64,000 nt of DNA from the NCBI GenBank assembly GCA_036346375.1, contig CM070510.1, positions 65,382,376 to 65,446,375 of the forward strand, read 5' to 3'. The notes beneath the pieces are model-generated. The model ran no database searches. It was not told the origin of the DNA and worked only from the letters and a program-made list of their open reading frames with translations. Below, piece after piece: positions 21,877 to 33,800 of the stretch; within the stretch, counting starts at the first letter, position 1, and every line of letters begins with the position of its first letter. Made by a program: the position numbers and the translations under genes. This stretch comes from Guadua angustifolia (lineage: Eukaryota; Streptophyta; Magnoliopsida; Poales; Poaceae).

Positions 21877-24800
21877 ATGGGGCAGTGCTACGGCAAGGGC
21901 GCGTCGTCTCGCGCAGCGGAGAACGACCTCGGGGTCGTGCCGGCGACGCACTCCCCGCCTCCGGCCAACGGCCTGCCGCAGACGCCGCCGCGGGAGCACG
22001 CGCCGTCTGCTGCTGCGGCCGGGACACCGAGGCGGCGCAAGTCCGGAGCGACCACGCCGGTGCACCAGACGCCCGGGGTCGCCTGGCCCAGCCCGTACCC
22101 CGCCGGGGGAGCCAGCCCGCTGCCGTCGGGGGTGTCTCCGTCGCCGGCGAGGTCGACGCCCAGGAGGTTCTTCAAGCGGCCCTTCCCGCCGCCGTCGCCG
22201 GCCAAACACATAAAGGCCACGCTAGCGAAGAGGCTGGGCGGGGGCAAGCCCAAGGAGGGGACGATACCGGAGGAGGTCGGGGTGGGTGGCGACGGCGGAG
22301 GGGGCGGGGATGGGGTGGAGGCGGAGAGGCCATTGGACAAGACGTTTGGGTTCGGAAAAAACTTCGGGGCCAAGTACGAGCTCGGGAAGGAGGTGGGAAG
22401 GGGGCACTTCGGGCACACCTGCTCGGCAGCGGTCAAGAAGGGCGAGTACAAGGGGCAGACCGTCGCCGTCAAGGTCATCTCCAAAGCTAAGGTGAGGGCG
22501 CGGTGGTGGTGGGGGTGATAACGCTGATTTCAAGCTTTAATTTCGGAAATTTTTAAATTTCAAATGTTAGTTTTTACTGTCGCAGTAACCGCTATGCGTT
22601 CCGCGCCATTTCTGAGGTAGTAACGGAAATCTAGGGGCAGTTTGATGATCCAAACGTTCGAGATTGAAGGATAGGTGTACTATGAGGAACCTTTTTTTCC
22701 TTCAAATTTTAGGATTTAGCTCTTTAGATTTTCCATGAAGGATGTTGGCACAAAAGGGACGATAGGATATTTCAGGATTTAACGTGGTAGTTCTATGTTG
22801 GTGATGCTCTTTTGCAATTTCTAGAGTAAGATTATTTCATTCCTTTTTCCTGGTTCGAGGATTTCAACTTTTAGACAGTGACGAGGGCTGGGTACTCCTT
22901 GACCGGCCGGCGTGCGGTCGAACGGATTCCCCAACTCGGAAGGCCCCGACCACGACCTGGGTGTGTCTTGGGGCGCCGACCTCGGCCGGTATGCCCTAAG
23001 CTCGGTCCCGCCTGAAGCTCGACCTCGACGACCTCGAGCCCGAAGCGGGTCTCGTTTGATCCCCTGGTCCGCCCGAGGATCTCGGATCTAGCGATTGACT
23101 TGCAGTTACTGGAAGAGCGGGTCGTGGGGATGACTCGGAGTGCGCGGCAAGCAAGAGGAAGCGATTCTGAACTATCTTCAAGCGCATTAAGAGCCACGAT
23201 CCGCAGTTTCTCCCGACCGATTACGTGCGTAAGGGATATAAAGACCAAGGATGCATGAGCTCAAGGACAACGAAGACAAGACTCAACACAGCTCTGGTAG
23301 CTCGGGCTAGAATCACTGCACTTCTTTGAATCAGAACACCGCTTGTACACCCACATAACGAGGGTCACCGCCGCAAGGCGACTTGAGTAAGCCATTACCT
23401 CGACGGAGACTCATGAGCAATAGACCAGAAAACACAAACAGAGCACTCGAGCTCGAGCAGTAATCATCTCTTTGTACGCACAATTAGTGGATTCCTCCCT
23501 CCGGAGAAGATCGGACGAGAGCTATTACCCGCTCGAGGCTCGAACCAAGATAACTCGTTGTGTCACGCCTCTGTCGCCTTCCTCCGACCTCTACGCCGCA
23601 AACGCGAACCTCCGGTGAGCAAGCTCCTAATTGGGTCCTTACACTAACACCCCTCTTCACTTTTGCGGTCAGGCGATCCCGATCGTCGACAGCTGGCGCC
23701 CACCGTGGGGCCCGATGGCTTCGCTCATTCGAAGGTGCAGCATCGAGATCTCAGAGGCATGGCGCATCCCGACGGGATCCGTTCGTGTGGCTCAGGCACG
23801 GGCACGGTTCCCCCGCGCGATGACTCCACACCCTTGTTTCCGCCCTCAGCCGGTTCATTCCAAGCAATCCTTCAACAATGGGGAGAAGCTCTGGATCATG
23901 TGCTTCGACGGCCGAGATCCTTCGCTAGGCCGGGCCGAATCCTTATTCTCACCCGCGTGGCGAGCTAAGGTATGTTGTTCGCTGGATTCTCGGTACTAAC
24001 AACGTGGCGTAGTATGGAGCTCTCTCGTGGGTCTTCGAGTTTGCAAGGCGCTTGGCGGCGTCCGGTAGCCAAGGGCGACTCGACTACCACGGTCAACCGA
24101 TTCGCAAAGACCACTAATGCCGGGAGACTCGATGACAAAAGTATCTCGCCGAGGTGCGCGAATGGAGAAATGGTTCCAGACTCGGAACTCGAGCACGCAC
24201 CAGGAAGGACAACCCAAAGACAGATCTCTGTTCCATCTCGGCTCGTCCGATGACGCGATTCCTCCAGACGTCGCCCTCGAAGACCTTGGCGTCGCCATCA
24301 ATCTTCGACCGGAGGAGGGTAAGTACTTCATCAATGACATCCACTTGGCCTCGTGGAGCACATTCTTCTTCAGGCGATGGTCGGTAAGGTTTTCCCTGGG
24401 GGTTCTCATCGCCAATCAAGCGCTTCAGATGCTCGTGACATCATCCATATCGAGCTCGCCGGTTCCATGCTCGGAACCCGCCACGCGTACTCAAGACCAT
24501 CCCGCCGCTGGTCTCCTCGACATGGGGGCGCGACATCCTCGCCCTTTCCCACAAACTGTCGGGGAATATTGCGAGACATAGGCGCCAAAGTTTGCTATGC
24601 TTGGTGGTCCGTCCGCAGAGCAATGGAGCGATGGAGCGCCAACAGACAAAGTCGCCCAAGGCATCAAGAAGCGAGTATCAAATGAGCTCGAATGACACGG
24701 CCAGACCTAGGCGGACGAACTTCCCACCGCCCTATGGTCCGTTCGCATTCACCGTCGGCCGAGCAACGTGGTCTTCACCCTTCCGCTTATGTTCGATCTC

Positions 24801-27800
24801 GCCGCCCCGCCTCCAGAGGTCACGCTTAGGCTCACGGGTCACTTTTGGTCGATCACATCGACTTCGAGCGAACGGTCCTCGACCTTACCTCGCAGAAGAA
24901 GTAAGATGCGTGCATCGCCACGATCAACGCTACCGCGAGCTCTTCGCAGACATGCGTCTCGGCCGGACGACCTAGGCGGCTCCTTGTTGGGGACTTGGCT
25001 CGAGGCGGATTCAGAGCTCGCCCAAAGACCAACAAGTTATCCCCATAGTGGGAGGGCCCCTATAGAGTTGTTTTAGCAGATCGCACGGGGCTTACGGCAT
25101 TAGCCGCTCGATGGCAGAGAGCTCTCTAGCTCGTGGAATATCGACCACTTCAAAACTCGTGTAACGCCTTTATCCTCAATTTCAATACTGACCATTATTC
25201 AATCATTATGTTGGTCTTGGTATTCTTTTACCGCTCATATTTTCGTGTCGGTTTGGGTTTGAGATTTACGTGAGTCCGACTGCGCATAAGTGCTCTTGGT
25301 CTTGGCCTCGAATGTCGCGAGCTTAATAATGACCCCAAAGTGGTCGAGCTATTCATAAGCCGAGTCTCTTCGCACTCAAGCTCCCTGCGTCGGGGTTCGA
25401 GTCAAGCCCACATTCGATGCCAAGCAACAGAACACATGGTCATGGTCGAGTCTCAAAAGTCTCTCCCAAAGGCGGCCTTAACATCTTTGGGTCTAAGCTT
25501 TACCCTATGGATCTCTATTAAGTTGTACTTAGTAAATTTCGAGGTCGACGCTTTTCGACCTTGCGGGACAAAGGTCGGTCTTGTGTTGTTCTTGTTTTTT
25601 TCGAGACCCTTTTTCTCTGAACACGACCTTTCGCAAGTGCATTCGCTCATAGTCTAAGCGTCGCGAGTTTGACGCTCACCCCAGATGGAAGAGCTAAAAC
25701 GTAGTTTAACCTCTTCGCAATCTAGCTCTCCCCGCGTGCTGCCCGAGCCGAGAGCCTCGCCACTTTGATTGTTGAGCAATGCGCATGGTCGCGATTTCGC
25801 CGCTCGGCGTTATCTGGGTGTGACCATCTACGAATGGGTTCACTTTGTGTCACTCTTGCGGATCTGTCCTCAACTTTGCAAGTCGAGTCGCTTGTCCGTA
25901 TCACGTCTTGTGCGAGGCACGCGTCGCTCGACCTCGGATCCAACGGGTCAAGCAAGGGTATACTTTCTCGAAGAAAGGCTAAGTACATAATGAAAACTTT
26001 GGTCCTAAACAGCAGAACAACTTCATCTCGGACACAATTCATTTCGCAAAGACTGACTTGCTCATTAATCTTTTTGTCTTACAAAATTCTATGTGCAACT
26101 TGTGCTTTGCTAACCTCGTCTCACAGATCGACCCATATCCCGAGCAAGCTTCTCGCTCACGTTCGGCGGACTTGGCCTCAAGGTCTGTGAGCTTCGCCTC
26201 GAGTCGAAGGGCTTCGTGAGCCGAGTCGAGGCGCGGTGGCGCCGCCTTTGGAGTTGGGCCATGGCACTCTTCGCCGCTTCGGTCGCTCGTTCCAACTTGT
26301 CCTCGACCTCCTTAACTCGGGCCTCGAGCTTGGCAGGTGGCCCGCAACTGCCTTCTTCACCTCCTCCACCTTGGTTTGCTCGATCTTGAACGCTTTGGGT
26401 GATCACGACGCCCTCCTCCGCGATCGGGGTATTCTCGGCTCCTTCCCCACGGAGACCTCGCTCGGGTCTTTAAGAAGACCATCCGCCGACCTCACCGGAT
26501 CGTGGTCGACCCCAAGGTCGTGGTCGCTCGACCTCCATGGTCGGGACGACCATGGCGGGCGCTGCCTAGACGGCCTCATCTGCATACCGGAGCGCCATAG
26601 GTGCCATCTTGGAGGAGGCCTTGGAGGAGGCCGACCTCTGCTGCCGGTGTCATCAACCGTCTTCATCGGCGCCGAGAGGCTTCGTCAAGAATCGGGTCAT
26701 CGGCACCTTGGACGGACCGCCGATCATGACCAGCTCCGAGGCCCGCATGGATGCGGTCTCGCCCGATGAACGCGGCACCAACTCAAAGGTGGTCCCTCCT
26801 CTTTGGACTCCGGGCCCATCCCGGGCAACGGGCATTGTCGATGAACGGCGTTGAGCTCGGGGCTCAAGGTCTGCGATGAAGAAAAGACTATAAAGCTAAG
26901 CGAATGGCGCAAAGGTCAAGCCTTTTTCCCGAAGCGGAGTCTTGGCTGGGTTTATAAACCGCAAACAATCCGGCCATGGCGCCTCAAAAGGCGTACCAAA
27001 CGCGATTTGACGGGCGTTTAGGGTTCGGGACAGACACCGCCAGTGCCTCCAACCGTCTGCATCCGCACCAACATCGAGGAGTCCGAAGGTCGCCAGTGTC
27101 GGGGCCAAAAGACTAGCCTCGCGGTCTCGCTCGACCTCGACCAAGGAGACAAGACCTCTGAAGGATTTTGCAGATTTTGGGCTCAAGGTCGTCATGAGGG
27201 CTCCTCCAGACCTAGAGCCTCGGGGCTAGCCGACGAGGGTGGTACTCCTTGGCCGGCCGGCGTCTTGATCGAACGGATTCCCAACTCGGAAGGCCCCGAC
27301 CACGACTGGTGTGTCTTGGGCGCCGACCTCGAGCGCGGTATGCCCAAGCTCGGCCCGCTCGAGCTCGACTCGACGACCTCGAGCCCGAAAGGGTCTCGTT
27401 TGATCCTCGTCCGCCCGAGGATCTCGGATCTAGCGATTGACTTGCGATTCATTGGAAGAGCGGGTCGTGGGGATGACTCGGAGTCTTGGCGCTGCAAGCG
27501 GAGAAGCGATTTGAACTATCTTCGATCAAGATTAAGAGCCACGATCCGCGAGTTTCTCCCGACCGATTACGTGCGTATGGGATATAAAGACCAAGGATGC
27601 ATGAGCTCAAGGACAACGAAGACAAGACTCAACACAATAGCTCCGGTAGCTCAAAGCTAGAATCACTGCACTTCTTTGAGCTCAGAACTTTGCTTTGTAC
27701 ACCCACATAACGAGGGTCACCGCCGCAAGGCGACTTTGAGTAGAGCCATTACTCGACGGAGACTCATGAGCAATAGACCAGAAAACACAAACAGAGCACT

Positions 27801-30800
27801 CGGGCTCGGCAGTAATCATCTCTTTGTACGCACAATTAGTGGATTCCTCGCCTCCGGAGAAGACGGACGAGCTATTACCCGCCGGGGGCTCGAACCAAGA
27901 TAACTCGTTGTGTCACGCCCTCGTCGTCTTCCTCCGACCTCTACGCCACAACGCGAACCTCCGGTGAGCAAGCTCAATTGGGTCCCTTACACACTAACAC
28001 CCTCTTCACTTTTTGCGGTCAGCGATCCCGATCGTCGATGAAAGAAGATTGAACCAGGGAAGTTTAATATTCTGCTGTTCCATTGTTAACTCTTACCATG
28101 TCGGTATGAATTAGAAATTTTTACGATTCAAGGTGGTTTCAATTCTTGCTGGAAATTCCCCGAGACTTAATTGGTGGTTAATGGGAATGCATGTAGTAAC
28201 TTTCGGGTGTAGGCTAGTACAGTGGTTTAAATTCTTGGTGGCCTACCCAATCCTTGCTAATGTTAAATGATAGTCTAACCAATCAACAGTACATGTCCTA
28301 ACCTACCTTTTCATCTCCCTTTTTTGTTTAGTAAATTAAGGCCACTAGATTTTGTGGTGGATTGCTGACATGATTATACTGGTCCCAGTAATCAATTATC
28401 TGAAGGATACAAGAGCTTATATTTCCAGCCCTGCAGGTAATGTTAGCTTTGGTCACAACATAGGAAAGGGAGGTACCAGGTTTTGCCATTTACCAGTCAT
28501 AGTCAGTGGGATAGATATGTATGGAAGAGGTTTGAAGTGAAGAAAGATTCAAGGAGGCTACAGAGCCTATAGTTGATAGGAGAAAAGACACCAGAGGGTG
28601 GCATTGCTTAATTGAGAGATACGACAAAGAACAATCTACATTGTCCTTTAGGTGGCATTAATTGGCATGGGCTGCATAGAGCAGGCATTTCATAATTTGA
28701 AATTATTCATGATCTAAATCCTGGATTGGACTGAATGGCTGAAAAAATAATAGATGGTTTACATAGCTTCTTAGAATGTCAGAGATGTGGGTAGTTTGGT
28801 ACTGTTTATTGGTTTGCTCGTGGAATCATAATATAATATTCTGCATTGGTGTGGGCTGCTTTACTTTTTAGCCTCTTAGGTGATGCATTCTTAGTTTGGA
28901 AAAAAACAATATTTTGTAATTTTAATACATTCTGGACAGTTGCTGCCTAAACACTTAAATGAGTTAGACATAAATACATAATCTCGCTGGCAGACCATGT
29001 TATACTGTCCAATAGCTGGCATCTGGTTAATGACAGGCGATTGCTATACTACAGAGAATTTGGTAGCAGGTCCAGAGGCACTAGTGGAGGATCCTATAAT
29101 TAATCCTGTCATTAATTTGGTAACCCATATGTAACAGAGCTCTGACTTGCCCAAATATCCTTCCCTGAGCTCAGCTCATGCTACTAACCATATTAGTTCT
29201 CAAAGGCCAAATGAAGCAGCAATTGTTTTCCTAGAGTTTAAAAAGCAAATTTACTTTGTGCAGGGAAATATTCTTATAATTACACTTCAAATATTTGTAC
29301 TCTCTCTGTTCTTTTTTACTGGACATCCTACAATCCGTGCCATCCAACTTTAGAAATTTTGATCGTCAATAGGTTCAAAACTATCTAGATTGGCTATATG
29401 AAAATTATATAATTAGATTTGACATTAAAAATGCGTTCATAAAATTATAATTTCATTGATACATCTTAATGTAAAGATATAAAAGTAACTGTCAAAGTCG
29501 CATTTGGAAACCGTGAAAAGTAAAAAAAAAAACATCAATTTAAAAAGAGGGGAGGGAGTATGAAATTAACAAACAACCAAACTTTTAACATGGTGAATGA
29601 TGGGAGTTGTGGTGCTTCGGCTTCACCATCTGATCCTTGCTTGATCCAGCTTCTAGAAAATAATGTATAAAGGTCTGTTAAGAAACTATAAATGTTACTG
29701 GGCTGTCAAATATTGTATGTGAAGAAAGGGAAGGGGCATGACAGTAAGTAGCACATTTTGGAAATGAATCTCAATGACCTCATTATTTGATTTATGGGCT
29801 CTCTTTTTGGGTATAAACTGCAATGATGCAAGTAGCCTTTCCACAATGCCATCTGTAAATCTAGTATAGTCACTAGCACTTCTGGAAAATAACCCCTTAT
29901 ATTATTACGAGTATAAACCATTTACTCAACTGAAGAGTTATTTTCTGTGACAGCATTCCTCATTTGGATATGCTTTGTGATGCTTTTATCTCATTAAGAT
30001 TTGGTCATGTAGATCACTTAAATTTGCTTCATTGCATGGATGATTTAAACAACATGCTGCTGGTTGTAAATGAAGCAAAATTTTCAGTAAGCTCTTATAG
30101 CAATTCGCTCTTGTGTTTGACAGATGACAACGGCCATATCCATTGAAGATGTTCGTAGGGAAGTGAAGATTTTGAAAGCTCTATCAGGGCACAATAATCT
30201 TGTCAAATTCTATGATGCATGTGAGGATGCCCTCAATGTCTACATTGTCATGGAGTATGTTTTTTTTGTGACCTTTTATATGTGATTTTAACCACTTACA
30301 TTTAAGCCTTCTCTAGAGATGACATTTGATCTCAGATTCCTTCTGACATGCCTGAAAAACAAATGTTTTACGAGTTATGTGTTTACAAAATGAATATTTG
30401 CTTATTTTATCTATCTTTTGATGTTTGTAGTATATATCATTAGTCCATTGCACGGAACCGTTATTATCACATCTTATGTAGTGTGTGTTTGTGTGCCAGG
30501 CAGTACTTTTCTCATCTTGTTTCCCTTTAACAGGTTATGTGAGGGTGGAGAGTTGCTAGACAGAATATTAGCAAGGTACTTTCTACAATTTCTTCATCCC
30601 CAGCAGCAAATTAGCCGTATCTCTTGTTAATTCTTACCAAGGATGTAAACTTGAACTATTGAAGAGGTGGGCGATACACAGAAGAAGATGCTAAAGCGAT
30701 TGTTGTACAGATTTTGAGCGTAGTGGCCTTCTGTCATCTTCAGGGAGTAGTGCATCGTGATTTGAAGCCAGAGGTATACTTTGAAGTATCAACTATTATT

Positions 30801-33800
30801 TGTATAGTTTATGTATACGTTGGTGATTGACTGGGTTCCTTCACTGCCATCTTATTCAGATGTGCTTACTGTTCTTTCTTCTAAGTGACATCTATTATAT
30901 TTCTAGACTGTAGTCTTCAAGTTTTGTAGAATTCTAGACCACCTTTTATGACATAGTTATGTTCATTTCGACAGAATTTCCTTTTCACAACAAGAGATAA
31001 AAATGCTCCTATGAAGTTGATTGATTTTGGTCTCTCCGATTTCATTAGACCAGGTACAGTAGATTAATCTTCATCTTGATACATACTAACATGTGATACA
31101 AGCTTACTAATTATTGTTGATATGTTCTTCTATTTTCTAAGGGACCATCAACATGATCAAGCATTCAATCTTATTTTCTAATATTCCCTATCTTTCCTTG
31201 ATGTTTCCCTTTCCTGCTTGCTTGTTGCTGAAAGAATGAGCACATGATGTAAACATTGGATGCAGTTTGTTGTGCTACATTGGACATTTTGCTTGTATGA
31301 GTTGATATGTGTACCACGGTAACCAATTAGCACCTCTCTTATTATATCAGTAACTGTGACCTGGTCATTGACACTTGTCAACCAACTTGTTATATGGCAT
31401 GTTCATCAATTTGTCCATTCTTGAATAATTTAAGCCACTCTGTTTGGCAAGTATTACGATAAGATGAACTCTCCAGGAACTGACACACTCTGTTTGGTCA
31501 AAACCATATTTTTTGGTCCCATTTATTTCTTCACTAGTCACACGATAAAACGTTTCATGTTGCTGTCATGTTAGCCTGATTTTTGTTTACCAGCCAGACA
31601 TCATAACATATAATATGCTTAAGCTAAAACAATTGCAAAAATCTTTGTGGGAAAGCATGGTGCCCAGTGCTTTTAGGCATCATAGATGGAGGGTATGCGC
31701 TTTTCAGCGTACATGTCTGTGACAGAGTAAAAATTTCATGTGCAGCCCATTAGGGCCCATGTGATGGAGCAAGTCTGCAACAGGCCTGGCTGGTGGGACT
31801 GTTCACGTGAAACAGTACTGCATCACGTGAATAGTAACCACCTCGCGAGTATTAGGAAGGCCTTAGTTATTTAGGAATCTATATATTAGGTTGTTTGGTA
31901 TCTTATCTCTTAGCTAGGCAAGATATATTTGGATATATTTGTTAGGAGAATCCTTTGTACACGGTGGCGTAACGTAATCGTTATTATCAAACAAGAAATA
32001 AGAAGAGTTCTTAGTATATCCCCCTTCTCCCCTGCCCTTGTGGTGTGGCTGCTGGTCACGGCACTGTGGCACCACCTGGGTCCAGGGACACCTCGATCAG
32101 CCTAACAGCCCTTACCCCAACCATGCTTTAAAATAAATAAATCTCATCTCCATATGTTGACATATCTTCCTTTTTTTTATGTGGAACCATTCTAAAATTC
32201 TCCTCTGTTTTTGATCATGGAGAACCCGTTTCTGTGATCGGATGGATGCTGGAACAACTCTATTCACATCGATATATTGTCCTTTTACCTTATTTGCTTA
32301 GCTCAATTGACTGTAAAATTTAGTACATTTAGACATGCTTTTCTTTTGTCTAGTTAGTAAAATTCCTTTTTAATTTTGTGCACTGTTGATTGCAAAACTT
32401 TTCTGCTCATTGATGTTATTGTTAACTAAAAAAAGAGATAAACTTCATGTTGATAATTCAATATAATAAAGTACTGAGGTGTAGTAAAAGAGGACAAAAG
32501 ATCCCTCTGTTATGAGCTTAAATATGCAAATCTGCAAAGGAATAATTTTAAATAGTTATTTATTGAAATATAAGTTTAAGTAAGCTAGTGCAACAAAAGA
32601 CTTATTACTTTGTGCTAGTGCAATGCTAGCTCGTGGGCTTGCATTCTGTGCTAAGTGCCATTTTTAGAATTTCTTTGAGATTAGATTGGGTGTATAATAT
32701 CTTACTGTTTTTGGTTCTTCATACCTTTGTTCGATCATATATGTCAGTTAACTGTTGTGTCATGAAAATTTCATTGCATGCTGCATCTTGATGATTGGCA
32801 GGACAGAAAACTACAATGAAAAATAACGGAATATATCTATATCTCAAAAATGTAATCAAACAATTTGTGCATTGTTTTTATTTATATATTAAACCTTTGC
32901 TTGTTGTTCATGTATTGCATTAGTCTACCTTCTTTATGCATGACATAATTTACCCAGTATTTAGTTTGGCAGAGCTGTCTATGCTCTAAATCAATAGTGA
33001 ATGCATTCATAGCTGGCAGTTATTGTTGGCATGTTTCCTGATGCTTGGAATGAACTTTGTGGTAATTGTTTTTCCGCTCACTGTTGCTTCATATTTCATT
33101 AACTTACCAGATACTGTTTCTTGTGCTATATTATGCAGACGAAAGGCTTAATGATATTGTTGGGAGTGCATATTATGTTGCCCCAGAGGTTCTACACAGA
33201 TCATACAGTATGGAAGCAGACATTTGGAGTATAGGTGTCATAACATACATTCTGCTCTGTGGCAGTCGGCCATTTTGGGCTCGGACAGAATCAGGAATCT
33301 TCCGATCTGTGTTGAGAGCTGATCCCAACTTTGATGATTCACCATGGCCTTCAGTGTCTGCTGAAGCTAAGGATTTTGTAAAAAGACTTCTAAACAAGGA
33401 TTACCGCAAAAGAATGACTGCTGTTCAAGCATTGAGTAAGCCATTGGCAATGATTATTTAGTATCGTTGTGAGGTGTCACAATACTCATTTTGTATTTTT
33501 CTTTGTTGAAGCATTTTTCGTACAATATATTTTAGGATAAATTAACTATGTACATCATATATGAGAGTTTGAGACCCTAAATACAACTATATGTGGTTTT
33601 TCTGGTAGGTCACCCTTGGTTGCGTGATGAACAAAGGCAGATTCCATTGGACATACTTATCTTCAGATTAATTAAGCAATATCTTCGTGCTACACCTTTT
33701 AAACGTTTGGCATTAAAGGTAAGTTAGACTTCCATGACCTTCTCTGCATCTGTAAAATGTTCTTTTGATGTTTCACTGATCTTACTAATACTGTTATACA

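Larger units (their letters stand above)
22879..28038 (+). mobile_element. Degenerate Ty3/gypsy LTR retrotransposon, probable Tat lineage, in CRK intron 1
   Basis: Two direct LTRs (22879-23691 and 27231-28038) flank about 3.5 kb. Just after the 5' LTR a primer-binding-site-like CTGGCGCCCACCGTGGGG occurs at 23693-23710, common in grass gypsy elements. Integrase remnants on the + strand include RPQSNGAMER (near 24610) and, in another frame, VAQGIKKRVSNELE and ADELPTALWSVR. Nearer 25080 lies a degenerate integrase C-terminus. Downstream of pol, on the opposite strand (26110-26840), lie coiled-coil-like coding remnants. An antisense extra ORF between pol and the 3' LTR is known from Tat-lineage elements such as Grande and Retand. 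Reverse transcriptase was not recognised. A clean target duplication was not found, partly because the 3' end is eroded (it lacks the terminal CA). Confidence 0.82.
22492..30123 (+). other. CRK intron 1 (7.6 kb), expanded by a retrotransposon
   Basis: The intron begins GTGAGG and ends TTTGACAG. About 5.2 kb of it is a Ty3/gypsy element (22879-28038), and a Stowaway MITE lies at 29300-29558. The remaining 2.2 kb is AT-rich and shows no gene. It separates the exon with the myristoylation site and ATP-binding Lys from the rest of the kinase, so correct expression needs splicing across the element. Confidence 0.9.

Noticed and set aside
21744..22518. Alternative frames over CRK exon 1, including 248 codons on + and 198 codons on -
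   Set aside because: High GC suppresses stops here. The frame starting at 21877 contains the N-myristoylation motif and kinase sequence and splices in phase to exon 2.
24114..24581. 154-codon + strand frame in the intron 1 gypsy element
   Set aside because: No retroelement domain could be recognised in it. The surrounding pol remnants are in several frames, so it is more likely a by-product of decay.
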